64,000 nt of DNA from Butyrivibrio sp. Su6 (GTDB taxonomy: Bacteria > Bacillota > Clostridia > Lachnospirales > Lachnospiraceae), in the NCBI RefSeq assembly GCF_900108105.1, contig NZ_FNUR01000001.1, positions 535,945 through 599,944 of the forward strand, read 5' to 3'. Under the pieces are notes generated by a model. That model did no database searches, was not told the origin of the DNA, and saw nothing but the letters and a program-made list of their open reading frames with translations. Each line of letters begins with the position of its first letter. Positions within the stretch are counted from its first letter, which is position 1. Below are positions 16,517 to 26,026 of the stretch, in pieces. A program made the translations under genes and the position numbers.

Positions 16517-16557
16517 CCGCGCGAACGCGCGGATGAGGATTGCGAAGCAATCCTCAT
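16517..16557. repeat. Pair of adjacent palindromes
   Basis: CCGCGCG-AA-CGCGCGG (16517-16532) is followed at once by an 11-bp hairpin ATGAGGATTGC-GAA-GCAATCCTCAT (16533-16557). The second arm of the latter opens the 43-bp tandem repeat. The GC-only palindrome stands out in this AT-rich region. Confidence 0.7.
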
Positions 16558-16656
16558 ATGCATCGTTTGGTTTAAGCTACTACATCTCAGCAATCCTCAT
16601 ATGCATCGTTTTATATAAGCTACTACACCTTCGCAATCCTCATATGCATCGCTTGA
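16547..16656. repeat. 43-bp tandem repeat, about 2.6 copies
   Basis: Copies begin at 16547, 16590 and 16633, an exact 43-bp period. Each starts GCAATCCTCATATGCATCG and continues with a variable stretch to AAGCTACTACA; the third copy is truncated at the stop of the lipoprotein gene. An inverted relative of the repeat (TTAAACCAAGCGATGCA) lies right after the tRNA at about 16438-16453. Confidence 0.85.
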
Positions 16657-19176
16657 TCATGAATTTTCATTTACATATATTGAAAGTCTGCTCTGTATGA
16701 TATTTGCTACCTCATCAGCACTCTTCTGCCCGCTAAAGAAAGCAGAAGCTTCTTCCATAATTATGTTGTTAACGCTTTCGTTATAAGTAATTGGTTCATG
16801 CAAACTGTTGATAAAGTCCTCTATAAACTTAACATCTTCCTGAGTTAGCGGAGGAAGCTTGATCTCCTGATCACCAATCCAATAGTATTCTGCCTCTTCT
16901 TCCTTTGTCCCATCATCATTTGTATAATACTTAACTTCTGTTGCTTCTTTTGCTTTTTTATCAAAGCTGGACTTTCTTACAGGGAAATCAAATTCAAGAT
17001 TATCCTGATAATCTTCCATATAGAAAGTTCTAAGGAACTGCCATATTCCCTCTGAATTCTTTGTTCTAGCGCTGACAGCAAGTGTCACATTAGGAGAAAT
17101 TGTTGAATAGTTCTCACCTTTTTCATTAGGGAATCCAACAAATGAAATATCCTCACCAAACTGTCCATATTTCAATCTCTTATACTGATCAAAGCCATAA
17201 ATACCTGTCAAACTCAAAATTGCTTCATTTGACCTGTAAATATCGTCAAGATTTCTCTCCCAGAGTGATTCATTGTATTGTTCCGGGAAATTCTTGGTGA
17301 ATTCCAAAAGCTTTATGAAGTTCTCATCTGTGAAATTGCATTTCTTATTTTCCCAATCAATAAACTTATTTCCTGAAAAAGCAATTCCGTAGTTCATCAT
17401 TTCCTGACGATTCTGCGGTCCACAGGCAAGATCATAGCTGATTCCCATGTCGGCTATCATTTTTTCTATATCATCAACAGATAGTACATTTTTGCCCTGA
17501 GTAAGCGAAGTCTTCATAGCTACTGTTGCAATACTGAACCCAGGGACCATAAGATACATCTTATCTCCCGTCTTAAATGCATCCATAACAGAATCAATAA
17601 ATTCAGTATTTGAAAGATCCGGGTCATTTTTTACAAAACTATTAAGATCAAGGAAAAGTCCCTTATTGATGAAGCTATCAACTGGTGAATCGTTGTCAAA
17701 TGTCATAATGTCCGGAATATTACCTGAAACAATGTCGAGATTAAATCTATTAGTTCCCTCGTTCCAGTTATCTTCTGTGTTATATACAGAATAGTCTACA
17801 AGCTTTATCTTATAATCCTGGTTTTCCTGATTAAATTTAACAGCAGCCTGTCTTACAGTATAATCAATGAATGATCCCCCAAGAGTGATCACCTGCTTAT
17901 CTTTTACCTGATCAGCAGGAACTTTAACAAGTCTCTCAAGAGAATAATTGTATTCAAAATCCGGTAGAACAGCTAAAAACTCTGTGTCGCTGATAGCTGC
18001 TGCTGCGCTGATCGAATAGGTTGCTGAAAGATCGGAATCAACATAGTCAAGCAATTTGGTAATCTTATCTGCCTTAAAGTCATAACCATAGATCGCTGAT
18101 TCTGTACTGATATACAGATCATATCCATTACCTTCAAATACTGTCATGCTATTGTAACGCTCAAGCGCTGCTGATTTTTGTCCTATTTCTCCTTTTTCTA
18201 CATCGATAGGTGCAATTAAATAGCCATCATTTCCATACCCTGCAAGGAAAATATTTCCATTAAAGCCCTGATAGAGTTCAAGATATGAATCTTTATATTC
18301 AGTTGATTTACTTGTATCATAAACAAGGCTAAAGCCGTTATTTTCATCAAACTTCTCAATACCACGGCCATCATTTAGCAAAAGACCATACTTTTCTGAA
18401 TAAACCATTCCATATATCTGGAGATAATCGCCTTCAGCAAGGTCTTTATTGATGTCGTATTTATAGAGCATATTTCCCTGAGCATCATATTTCACAAGAT
18501 ATCTTTCTTCCTGAGAGGGCTCATACATCTCTCCTGAATAATCATCATATGAAACCACACTTTTTTCTAAGCTGTCATCTGCAGATGATTCTGCAAAAGA
18601 TGCATCGCCCAAATCACCGGAATCTTCTAGTGATGAAATGTCATTAGCTGATTCATTCTCATTTGCCGTATTTTCACTTGTATCTTCCGTAGATGCTTCT
18701 GTTTCAAGTGAAGATGCTTCAGATGCGCCATCTGCACTCTCTTCGTCATCCATAATGTGCATCTCGTCATCGTCACCCCAGTCATAAATCTCTAAAAGTG
18801 CGTAGATATTTCCATCCTTATCAAAATTAAAACGGCTATAGCTCTCTCCGTTACTGTTAGGAAGATAAACTGTATTCAAACCTGAACCATCGTAGTTGAA
18901 AGAATTAACCGCAACACCTTTTCCATCTGCTCCGTAATAATCAACAGCATAAACCTTGTCTCCCGCAATCTTTACTGTTGAAATATTGTTGCCGTCAATA
19001 TCAACGCCCATATCTTCAATCTTAAAAACATAATCTTTGGAACCGGATGCTGCCTCATTTAAAAGACTATCATCTGAACCACTTTTCTCTTTTCCGCAGC
19101 CGGCGAGCATTCCAATAGCCATAACCATTGATAATGCTATCGCTCCGGTCTTTTTTAATAAACCTTTTCTTTTCAT
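16657..19176 (-). CDS. Large solute-binding lipoprotein with N-terminal propeller-like region
   Basis: An 839-residue lipoprotein with lipobox Cys27 (GMLAGC). Residues ~45-435 show repeated beta-propeller-like strands (VKIAGDKVYAVDYYG, FNGNIFLAGYGNDGYL), interrupted at ~145-215 by a Ser/Glu/Asp-rich low-complexity insert. From about 440 an extracellular binding-protein domain begins (VRQAAVKFNQENQDYKIKLVD, SGNIPDIMTFDN) and ends in a short helix-rich tail. It is the last gene of the GntR-led operon and should work with the two CUT1-type permeases encoded there. The ligand is unknown. The propeller-plus-binding-protein layout is not the standard sugar-binding form. Confidence 0.85.
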   Translation of the reverse strand: MKRKGLLKKTGAIALSMVMAIGMLAGCGKEKSGSDDSLLNEAASGSKDYVFKIEDMGVDIDGNNISTVKIAGDKVYAVDYYGADGKGVAVNSFNYDGSGLNTVYLPNSNGESYSRFNFDKDGNIYALLEIYDWGDDDEMHIMDDEESADGASEASSLETEASTEDTSENTANENESANDISSLEDSGDLGDASFAESSADDSLEKSVVSYDDYSGEMYEPSQEERYLVKYDAQGNMLYKYDINKDLAEGDYLQIYGMVYSEKYGLLLNDGRGIEKFDENNGFSLVYDTSKSTEYKDSYLELYQGFNGNIFLAGYGNDGYLIAPIDVEKGEIGQKSAALERYNSMTVFEGNGYDLYISTESAIYGYDFKADKITKLLDYVDSDLSATYSISAAAAISDTEFLAVLPDFEYNYSLERLVKVPADQVKDKQVITLGGSFIDYTVRQAAVKFNQENQDYKIKLVDYSVYNTEDNWNEGTNRFNLDIVSGNIPDIMTFDNDSPVDSFINKGLFLDLNSFVKNDPDLSNTEFIDSVMDAFKTGDKMYLMVPGFSIATVAMKTSLTQGKNVLSVDDIEKMIADMGISYDLACGPQNRQEMMNYGIAFSGNKFIDWENKKCNFTDENFIKLLEFTKNFPEQYNESLWERNLDDIYRSNEAILSLTGIYGFDQYKRLKYGQFGEDISFVGFPNEKGENYSTISPNVTLAVSARTKNSEGIWQFLRTFYMEDYQDNLEFDFPVRKSSFDKKAKEATEVKYYTNDDGTKEEEAEYYWIGDQEIKLPPLTQEDVKFIEDFINSLHEPITYNESVNNIIMEEASAFFSGQKSADEVANIIQSRLSIYVNENS

Positions 19177-19189
19177 AACATCTCTCCTC

Positions 19190-20428
19190 TCATAACTTCT
19201 TTTGAGCTCGTCTTACCTCATAATCATATTTCTTTTCCATTAGATCATTAAATATTCCTCTTACAGTCCAATTCTTATTTCTGTAAGATCTGATGATAAA
19301 CAGGACAATAATTACAACTACAATAGTTCTGCATATCAGCCTGATCAAAAGAAGCGTTGCCAAAATATCTTCATACCCTCTGGCCAGATTTTCCCAATAA
19401 GGGAAAAATATAGCCTTGTTCCACATACTCCTTGTCCCATAGGACATTATCACATTAAGGAGGGCAAAAAACGAAAATCTCTCAGTGTTATCAATGACTG
19501 AAATATATGCATCATCAATAGCTGCACTTTCCTTTACAATCTGAGCAACTATTCCATCAACAGGTCCGGGCATTACCACTTCGTAGCAATTTATACCACC
19601 TTTACTAGCTGTAGTACCATCCTCTGCAATCTCTGCACTTTCTGTTCTTCCGCTTAGTATTGTTCCATACTTACACAGGCTGTCATATGAAATATAGGCT
19701 ATACTGGCATTCTGGCCTGAAGCCTTTCGCATTTTGCCTTCTTCTCTTTTTACAACACCTGAAACATAATGGGGCACATCGCCAATCATTACCATCTGTC
19801 CAACGACATCATTGGAACCAAAAAGCTGCCAGGCAAGATCCTCATCTATAACAATCCCATCTTTCATAAGGGCATCCGGCGAGTAGTAACTTCCTGATAC
19901 CAGCTCTAAAGGGTGAAAAAGAAAGAAATCCCCCTCAGTACCTATGGCTGTTACCTTATCTGCCATCTTGTTTTCAAAAGTGATCGATATAATTCCCTGG
20001 GCACTGTAACAGCTTGCATAGAGCCTGGAATCATCTACTTCTTCCTGCAGAGCAGTTTCAGAATCTGCATTAGTCTCATCAAGTGTCTGTGTATCAATAA
20101 TCACCGGACCTTTGCTATCTGATCCTTCATCGTCATCATCTTCGATAATGCCCACATCATTCATTTTTGCCTGAAGTATATACTCAAGCTTTCTGATGTA
20201 ATCCGAATCTATAAGCTGGTCTTCTGTAAAAAAGGCGCTGACCTGAGTCATCTTCCTTCCGTCAGACCATCTTGAAGCTTCTGCCTGCTCAGGTAACTTG
20301 CTGACAAGATGTCTGCTGTATGCTCCCAGAAGAAGGTCAGCGGCAATAAGAATGAGCACAAGGATAAAGACTTTGTTCTTAAAAAGCTGTATTAAACTAT
20401 TCTGTATCTCTTTAAACTTTGTCTTCAT
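19190..20428 (-). CDS. MacB-like periplasmic-core membrane protein
   Basis: A 412-residue protein with one N-terminal membrane segment (VFILVLILIAADLLLGAY), a large extracytoplasmic domain and one C-terminal segment (TIVVVIIVLFIIRSY) ending in a basic tail. The core contains the MacB_PCD signature (GIVIDEDLAWQLFGSNDVV followed by VGQMVMIGDVPHYVSGVV). Normal MacB/FtsX permeases carry three further helices, so this one-plus-one layout is reduced. An acidic insert (EDDDDEGSDSKG) lies near residues 98-110. Its start overlaps the end of the adaptor gene by one base, implying joint expression. Confidence 0.75.
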   Translation of the reverse strand: MKTKFKEIQNSLIQLFKNKVFILVLILIAADLLLGAYSRHLVSKLPEQAEASRWSDGRKMTQVSAFFTEDQLIDSDYIRKLEYILQAKMNDVGIIEDDDDEGSDSKGPVIIDTQTLDETNADSETALQEEVDDSRLYASCYSAQGIISITFENKMADKVTAIGTEGDFFLFHPLELVSGSYYSPDALMKDGIVIDEDLAWQLFGSNDVVGQMVMIGDVPHYVSGVVKREEGKMRKASGQNASIAYISYDSLCKYGTILSGRTESAEIAEDGTTASKGGINCYEVVMPGPVDGIVAQIVKESAAIDDAYISVIDNTERFSFFALLNVIMSYGTRSMWNKAIFFPYWENLARGYEDILATLLLIRLICRTIVVVIIVLFIIRSYRNKNWTVRGIFNDLMEKKYDYEVRRAQKKL

Positions 20429-21969
20429 TACTCGTTAGAAAGCCTTACCTGTTCTCCTGCTTTTACAGGTTTATTGGAAGTTGTGATGACATATTCATAA
20501 TCATCAATCGCAGCTGTGATAGCTGAATTTTTGTCATCAGATGCAACGACTGTCACATCAGCTCTTGTGGCTGTATATCTGTTTCCAAGTGGTGATGATT
20601 TGCTCTTAACTATGAGTACAAACTTACCGTTAGTATCTGTTTTGATAGCGCTGTTTGGTACTATCATGTCGTATTCCTGGCTTCTTTCACCGATTGCCAG
20701 AGAAATGCTCTGACCGGGTGTAACTTCTGTACTCTCGATCTTAAAGGTAAGAAGCTTTTTACCTGCCGGATCCTGCTTGTCATTTTTAATAGATGTAAGT
20801 GTAGCCTTGAAGTTTGAACTAAACTGCCATGCATTCTGTGGCTGGGCAGCATCTCCAACCTTGAGCTTTTGCGCCTGAGAGTTGCTTACAGAAAAGCTTG
20901 TTGTCATATCTTTTCCGTCAACCTGAATAACTGCGATTGTCTCATCTGCAGAAGTTGACTCACCCGCTACTTTATTTACAGAAGATACTGTTCCTGCAAC
21001 AGGTGACTTTACGGATGCGCCAACAGATTCAGCCTCAAGCTTCGCTATCTTTTCTTTTTGCTCGGTTATCTTGTCTCTCTTCTGGCAAAGAGATATTTCA
21101 ATATTGATGCTCTTTAGCTGATCTTCCTTAACTCTTTCTGCCTCTTTTAAAGCTGCTGAAGTCTGAGCTTTTTTCTCAGTTGCCTGAGAAATTTTTTGTG
21201 AATAGCTGTAACCCTGCTGAGAGCTATAAGTTGAAAGCTGTGACTTGTCTCTTGTAAGCTCTGCCATGAAGTTTTCAAGTTCATCAACCCTGTCGGTATC
21301 TCCATTATTTGCAGCCTTAGTCATATCTGAAGTAGCCTGAGCGATAAGGTATTCCGGTGTTGCTGTATTGTAATCAATCCCCGCCTTTTCATAATCCATC
21401 AGGTTACTTATGTAATCGAGCTCTGCCTGTGCCGCATTGTCAGCGGAAAGGGCTGCGTTGTAAGTATCAAGCACTGCCCCAACCTGTGCCTGATATGTAT
21501 CATAAGAAGCTGTTTTGCCATTTCTTACATTAGAAATAACCGCACTTGATACATCACCTGAAAACATCATCTGTTCATAATCAAGCTCCAAGGTGTCAAG
21601 TGTCTCTTTTGCCTTAACCAGTTCATCCGACTCTTTATCTTCCAGGTAGTAGATGATATCTCCGATTTCTACATGAGCTCCCTCTTTAACAGCTACTCCT
21701 GAAATCTTTCTTGTTTCTTTTACCGTGATATTATATGGGTCCTCCGCAGTAACTGTTCCGGTTCCCCTTATCTGCGGACTAATTGATCCGCTCTCTATCT
21801 GAACTGTCGCTACCTGAGGCAGAGTATAGTTCATAATGGTGTTTGAAAAGAATGTAAGAACAAGCATCACGGACAAAAAGGCGATTGCAACGTTCTTTAC
21901 CATATCTTTTCTGTTTGTTTCCTTTTTTGGCTGAATTAAATCTTTTCTCTCGTCAAAGTTCTCTGACAT
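20428..21969 (-). CDS. HlyD/MacA-like membrane-fusion (adaptor) protein
   Basis: A 513-residue protein with one N-terminal membrane anchor (AIAFLSVMLVLTFFSNTIM), a barrel-sandwich half (IRGTGTVTAEDPYNITVKET, VKEGAHVEIGDIIYYLEDKES), a long Ala/Gln/Glu-rich coiled coil (~110-300), the second lipoyl half (VGASVKSPVAGTVSSVNKVAG) and C-terminal beta domains. Such adaptors link an ABC or similar pump to outer structures. In a Gram-positive they accompany MacB-like exporters or peptide secretion. Here it pairs with the MacB-core protein next door. Confidence 0.85.
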   Translation of the reverse strand: MSENFDERKDLIQPKKETNRKDMVKNVAIAFLSVMLVLTFFSNTIMNYTLPQVATVQIESGSISPQIRGTGTVTAEDPYNITVKETRKISGVAVKEGAHVEIGDIIYYLEDKESDELVKAKETLDTLELDYEQMMFSGDVSSAVISNVRNGKTASYDTYQAQVGAVLDTYNAALSADNAAQAELDYISNLMDYEKAGIDYNTATPEYLIAQATSDMTKAANNGDTDRVDELENFMAELTRDKSQLSTYSSQQGYSYSQKISQATEKKAQTSAALKEAERVKEDQLKSINIEISLCQKRDKITEQKEKIAKLEAESVGASVKSPVAGTVSSVNKVAGESTSADETIAVIQVDGKDMTTSFSVSNSQAQKLKVGDAAQPQNAWQFSSNFKATLTSIKNDKQDPAGKKLLTFKIESTEVTPGQSISLAIGERSQEYDMIVPNSAIKTDTNGKFVLIVKSKSSPLGNRYTATRADVTVVASDDKNSAITAAIDDYEYVITTSNKPVKAGEQVRLSNE

Positions 21970-22008
21970 AACAAAACTCCCCTTGTAACTAAAATAATTG
22001 CAAAACTC

Positions 22009-22923
22009 TTATCCCTTTATTCCTCCCTGGTAGGATATACCCTCTACCAGATAATCCTCGCCATATAAAAATATAAGAAGCGGCGGCACGAGATAAATTA
22101 CCGCAACTGCAAAAGCAAGACTGATTTCTCCTGTATTTATCTTAGAAAGAAATACAGAAAGCGGATGAAGATCCGGATCACCCAAAAGAATAAGAGGCTG
22201 TTCAACCATATTCCAATAATCAAAAAATACAAGTATAGCAATTGAAGCAATTCCTCCTTTACATAATGGCATGTTGATCCTTGAGAAAATGTACCACTCA
22301 CCTGCCCCATCTATTGAGGCAGCCTCCAATACTTCCGTGGGAATCCTTCTCATAAATTTAGTCAAAAGATATACCGCAAATGGCGAAAAGAATCCCGGAA
22401 GCCATATAGACCACCTTGTCCCATATATTCCTATGGCCTTTGAAACCAGAAAATTTGGAACAAGCGTAACCTGATAAGGCATAAGCATCATTATTATGTA
22501 GGCAAAAAAGATAGCTCTTTTAACTCTGCTGTCATATCTCGAAAATCCATATGCCGCCAAAGTTGCAATTCCAAGCTGAATACCTACTATCGGAACGACA
22601 TATATGATTGAGTTCCAAAACTTCAAAAGATACTGCGGACTCTTAAACAAAACCGTAAAGTACTGGGCAAATGTGACCATATCCGGAATAAATTTCAGAT
22701 TAACAGTCTTTGAAATAAATATTTTTCCGCCCTTTTGAGTCGTTGCAAAAATCGAACCATAGTTGGCATTTATCTCTGACGATGACATAAATGAATTAGT
22801 GATAGTCAGTATGATAGGCATAAGGAAAATAATCGCAAATGCAAAAGCTGCAATCGTTACCAGCGCGGTCTTAAAATTATCTATACGCCTCTTTTTCCTA
22901 TACATTTTTTGTAACATGTTCAT
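22009..22923 (-). CDS. CUT1-type ABC permease, MalG-like
   Basis: A 304-residue permease with six hydrophobic segments and an intact EAA loop, LEAASIDGAGEWYIFSRINMP. It lies 6 bases after its MalF-like partner. A canonical EAA loop implies contact with an ATPase, yet the only ATPase of the operon is of the YtrB exporter type. A shared MsmX-like sugar ATPase is the likely partner (inference). Confidence 0.88.
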   Translation of the reverse strand: MNMLQKMYRKKRRIDNFKTALVTIAAFAFAIIFLMPIILTITNSFMSSSEINANYGSIFATTQKGGKIFISKTVNLKFIPDMVTFAQYFTVLFKSPQYLLKFWNSIIYVVPIVGIQLGIATLAAYGFSRYDSRVKRAIFFAYIIMMLMPYQVTLVPNFLVSKAIGIYGTRWSIWLPGFFSPFAVYLLTKFMRRIPTEVLEAASIDGAGEWYIFSRINMPLCKGGIASIAILVFFDYWNMVEQPLILLGDPDLHPLSVFLSKINTGEISLAFAVAVIYLVPPLLIFLYGEDYLVEGISYQGGIKG

Positions 22924-22929
22924 GCTGTC

Positions 22930-23853
22930 TTACCCTTCTACATCCTTTCCGTAGTAGTTTTCAACAGCATACATGATGTATACAAGACCCGTTACTACTA
23001 TAAACATTATTATCGCTGCAGCAGATAGCTTTTGATAATCCAGAGAAGCAAATGTATTGTTCATGAAATGTTGCAGCATATATAGCGAATCCACCGGATA
23101 ATCGCCCGTCATAAGATATATCTCTCTGAAAACCTTAAAAGAGTTTATGAGAGACATTATGGTAACAAACAGTATCGATGATGACATATATCTCACTTTT
23201 ATAAGCCAGAACACCTGAAATTTGGAGGCATTCTCTAAAGATGCCACTTCCAAAAGCTCTTTTGGAATACTTGCAAGTGCTGACATAAACAGGATCATGT
23301 TATAACCAAGATTTTTCCATAGGAAAAGAGCTATGATAACAACCTGTGCCTTATCTGATTTAAGCCAGTCAACCTTGTCTACACCAAAAACAGCAGTGAA
23401 ATTATTTATAAGGCCGTTATAGTGAAACATTACCTGCCATATAAGGACAACAGATGCTGTCGGAACCATTAAAGGACTTAAAAAGAATGACCTGAAGTAG
23501 CTTTTAAAGGGTATCCTTGCTTCCATTACTGCTGCCAAAAACAGGGACAGCAAAACTGCAAGTGGAACTGCTACAAGTGAAAACTTGAAGGTATTTATCC
23601 CCGCCAGCTTAAAGGCGCCGTTGTTCCATACATTTATATAATTGGCAAAACCTACAAAATTCTTTTGAATGGGATTATTTATCAAAGAATAATAGATAAC
23701 TACTCCAAAGGGAGCCACAAAAAACAACATAACTCCCAATAAAGACGGAGCAAGAAAGAGCCACGATATAAGGCTCTTTCGCTCATTTGAAGAAAGCTCC
23801 CCTTTGAATAATCTTTGTAATTTTCTCCTCACCCTAACACAAAACTTAAACAC
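22930..23853 (-). CDS. CUT1-type ABC permease, MalF-like, with a degenerate EAA loop
   Basis: A 307-residue permease with six membrane segments. The ATPase-contact loop reads LEVASLENASKFQVFWLIKV. The second Ala is kept, but the usual DG pair is EN and the closing Leu-Pro is missing. This suggests weakened or altered ATPase coupling on this half. It begins 4 bases after the large ABC-2 membrane protein gene. Confidence 0.85.
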   Translation of the reverse strand: MFKFCVRVRRKLQRLFKGELSSNERKSLISWLFLAPSLLGVMLFFVAPFGVVIYYSLINNPIQKNFVGFANYINVWNNGAFKLAGINTFKFSLVAVPLAVLLSLFLAAVMEARIPFKSYFRSFFLSPLMVPTASVVLIWQVMFHYNGLINNFTAVFGVDKVDWLKSDKAQVVIIALFLWKNLGYNMILFMSALASIPKELLEVASLENASKFQVFWLIKVRYMSSSILFVTIMSLINSFKVFREIYLMTGDYPVDSLYMLQHFMNNTFASLDYQKLSAAAIIMFIVVTGLVYIMYAVENYYGKDVEG

Positions 23854-23857
23854 AACT

Positions 23858-26026
23858 TTACTCAGTATCCTTAACTACAAACTCAGGAACTTTCCCCTTT
23901 AAAAATGAATAATATACTCCATTACTCCCATAATAATCGCTGTCATCAGTCTTTCTCATTATTACAACACTGAATTTGTTATCTTTCTGACTATAATCAT
24001 ACCAATTTCCATTATAATCTGAAGTAATGATATCTTGAAGTATTTCTGACACTTCTTCGCTATTTTTTACAGGATCGTATGTAGCACTTGTTGTCATCAC
24101 TTCCTCATCACGCAAGAGCTTGCCGGAATCAATATCATCAATGTTATAACCCGGATAATAATTATCAACTCTTATGCTGCTTATCATCTCAGGTGTAAGC
24201 TTGGGCTCAACATAGATGTTATGGTCTTTGAGAAGTTTCAGCAGATTTGTACTGTTCTCATAAACAGGAACAGAAACGTTTACATAATGAGTCCCATTAC
24301 TGGAAAATTCCAAACTACCAATTGGCTGATTATATTTCAGGTATGAATAATTGGCACTCTCTAAAATATCTTTCCTGTAAGCATCACTGACTTCAGAATA
24401 GGTAATGGTATCGTCAGTTTTCCTTCCACCGGCAGAAACGTAAGAAACACTATTGTTATTTACGTCGGAGCCTGTCATTTCTCTAATAGCCTCATCATCA
24501 AAGCAAATATAATGGCCTTTTTTATACTCTTCACTTGAAATAATGCTGTCCATAAGCGCTTCATCGGTATCATATGGAACAAAAATGCTTCTGTATATTT
24601 TTCTGCCATCTTTCATCCTATAGAGTATTGAAAGATCATAGCCATTGGAATAATAAGATTCCGTATCATAGTTTTTTCTTCCATCCATTCCGATAGATGC
24701 CAGTTTGATAAAAGAGTCAACATCAGTTATGTACATGTGCTTTTCACAGTACCCATCTCCAAACATGCCTCGACCGATCCACACATTGAAGTTATAGTCA
24801 TCTTCAAGAATTGCACAGCTCTCAACCTTTTCAGGTGCCGGAACATAGGAATCATAACCGATAAGGTCTCCTCTTAGTATCACAAACATCAGAAGAACCA
24901 TGCATACCGCAATGATTGTTGAAGGCTTACCCTTAGTAAATCTCCTGATATTGGCATCAAGGATGACCTCAATAAAGCACCCGGTTAAAGCTGTAGCAAG
25001 CAGCATGATAACGCACATCATGATGTAGAGTTTATCATTCCATACATAGTCGTTCATCATGTAGACCAGTATTCCTGCAGCAGTTCCAACCATAATGCTG
25101 ACCAGTACTTTAATACACCATCTAAACGGTCTGAAAACAAAACTTTTTCCCGCCATCTCAGCTTTTCTTTTCTTGCTGAAAATGATCACAAAGATAAAAG
25201 CAATAACTCCGACAATAAGCGTATCTATATCAAGTCTCAAATTGTCTTTTGCAGAATCAAGAACTGCTTTCACAGAAAATACATCATCATAATTAAAACT
25301 TGTTTTATACCAAGCATAAAATCTGTCATATAAGGGAGACAGAATAGCGCTAAAGCCTTCCGAATAAGAAAAAGTTTTAAAGAATATTTCTTTTAAACCT
25401 CTTATTTCACCGGCTATTGCTACAGATACTATTGCAAAAAAGCCTGTCAGAAGAAATGCAGAAAGCATCGTTCCACTGAGCATAATTGCAAGTACAGTCA
25501 CATTATATACTGTAAGAAACAATACGACAGATCTCAAAAACTCAATCAGTACAGAAAACAAAACTGCATTATTTACTGCTCCCATACCTATAGCGATCAA
25601 AAAAGCTATAAGCTCAACTGAGCCAAAGATTGTAAGGAAGGTAACAAAAGCATTAACATAATTCTTCCTTAGCCTCTGAAATCTTGTTGTGGGCTGGCTA
25701 AGATAGAAATCCATCTGGCTTTGGTTAAATACATAGGAAAAACCCTGAAATGCAAACGCAATCGCAACCAGCGTCACAAGTCCAAAAGCAACACTATTTA
25801 TTCCCATTACCATAGAAACTGCTTTGCATTTTTCAGCCTTTAGGACTGCATCTGACTGTCCGTACATAGCTGCATAATTTATGCATCTTGAAACAAGCAG
25901 GATCACACCAAAAATAAAATAGCCTGCCACAAAGGGAAGAGCCACAAGAGCTGTCCAAAGAGTTCTTGTAATATATTTTTTCTGATTCTTGAATTTTTCA
26001 CTGAAGGATAAATTTCCTGATGTCAT
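23858..26026 (-). CDS. ABC-2-type membrane protein (YtrC/YtrD-like)
   Basis: A 722-residue protein. The N-terminal half (~residues 30-370) holds about eight to ten hydrophobic segments (VALPFVAGYFIFGVILLVS, LVTLVAIAFAFQGFSYVFN). FLSQPTTRFQRLRKNYVNAF is a typical ABC-2 exporter loop. The C-terminal ~340 residues are a Tyr/Asp/Ser-rich extracytoplasmic domain. The frame extends two codons to a TTG at 26032, but GGAGG nine bases ahead favours ATG 26026. It overlaps the ATPase gene by 29 bases, so the two are translationally linked. Confidence 0.82.
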   Translation of the reverse strand: MTSGNLSFSEKFKNQKKYITRTLWTALVALPFVAGYFIFGVILLVSRCINYAAMYGQSDAVLKAEKCKAVSMVMGINSVAFGLVTLVAIAFAFQGFSYVFNQSQMDFYLSQPTTRFQRLRKNYVNAFVTFLTIFGSVELIAFLIAIGMGAVNNAVLFSVLIEFLRSVVLFLTVYNVTVLAIMLSGTMLSAFLLTGFFAIVSVAIAGEIRGLKEIFFKTFSYSEGFSAILSPLYDRFYAWYKTSFNYDDVFSVKAVLDSAKDNLRLDIDTLIVGVIAFIFVIIFSKKRKAEMAGKSFVFRPFRWCIKVLVSIMVGTAAGILVYMMNDYVWNDKLYIMMCVIMLLATALTGCFIEVILDANIRRFTKGKPSTIIAVCMVLLMFVILRGDLIGYDSYVPAPEKVESCAILEDDYNFNVWIGRGMFGDGYCEKHMYITDVDSFIKLASIGMDGRKNYDTESYYSNGYDLSILYRMKDGRKIYRSIFVPYDTDEALMDSIISSEEYKKGHYICFDDEAIREMTGSDVNNNSVSYVSAGGRKTDDTITYSEVSDAYRKDILESANYSYLKYNQPIGSLEFSSNGTHYVNVSVPVYENSTNLLKLLKDHNIYVEPKLTPEMISSIRVDNYYPGYNIDDIDSGKLLRDEEVMTTSATYDPVKNSEEVSEILQDIITSDYNGNWYDYSQKDNKFSVVIMRKTDDSDYYGSNGVYYSFLKGKVPEFVVKDTE

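Noticed and set aside
16547..16656. CRISPR-like array
   Set aside because: The 43-bp units are head-to-tail tandem copies without unique spacers between conserved repeats, and there are no cas genes.
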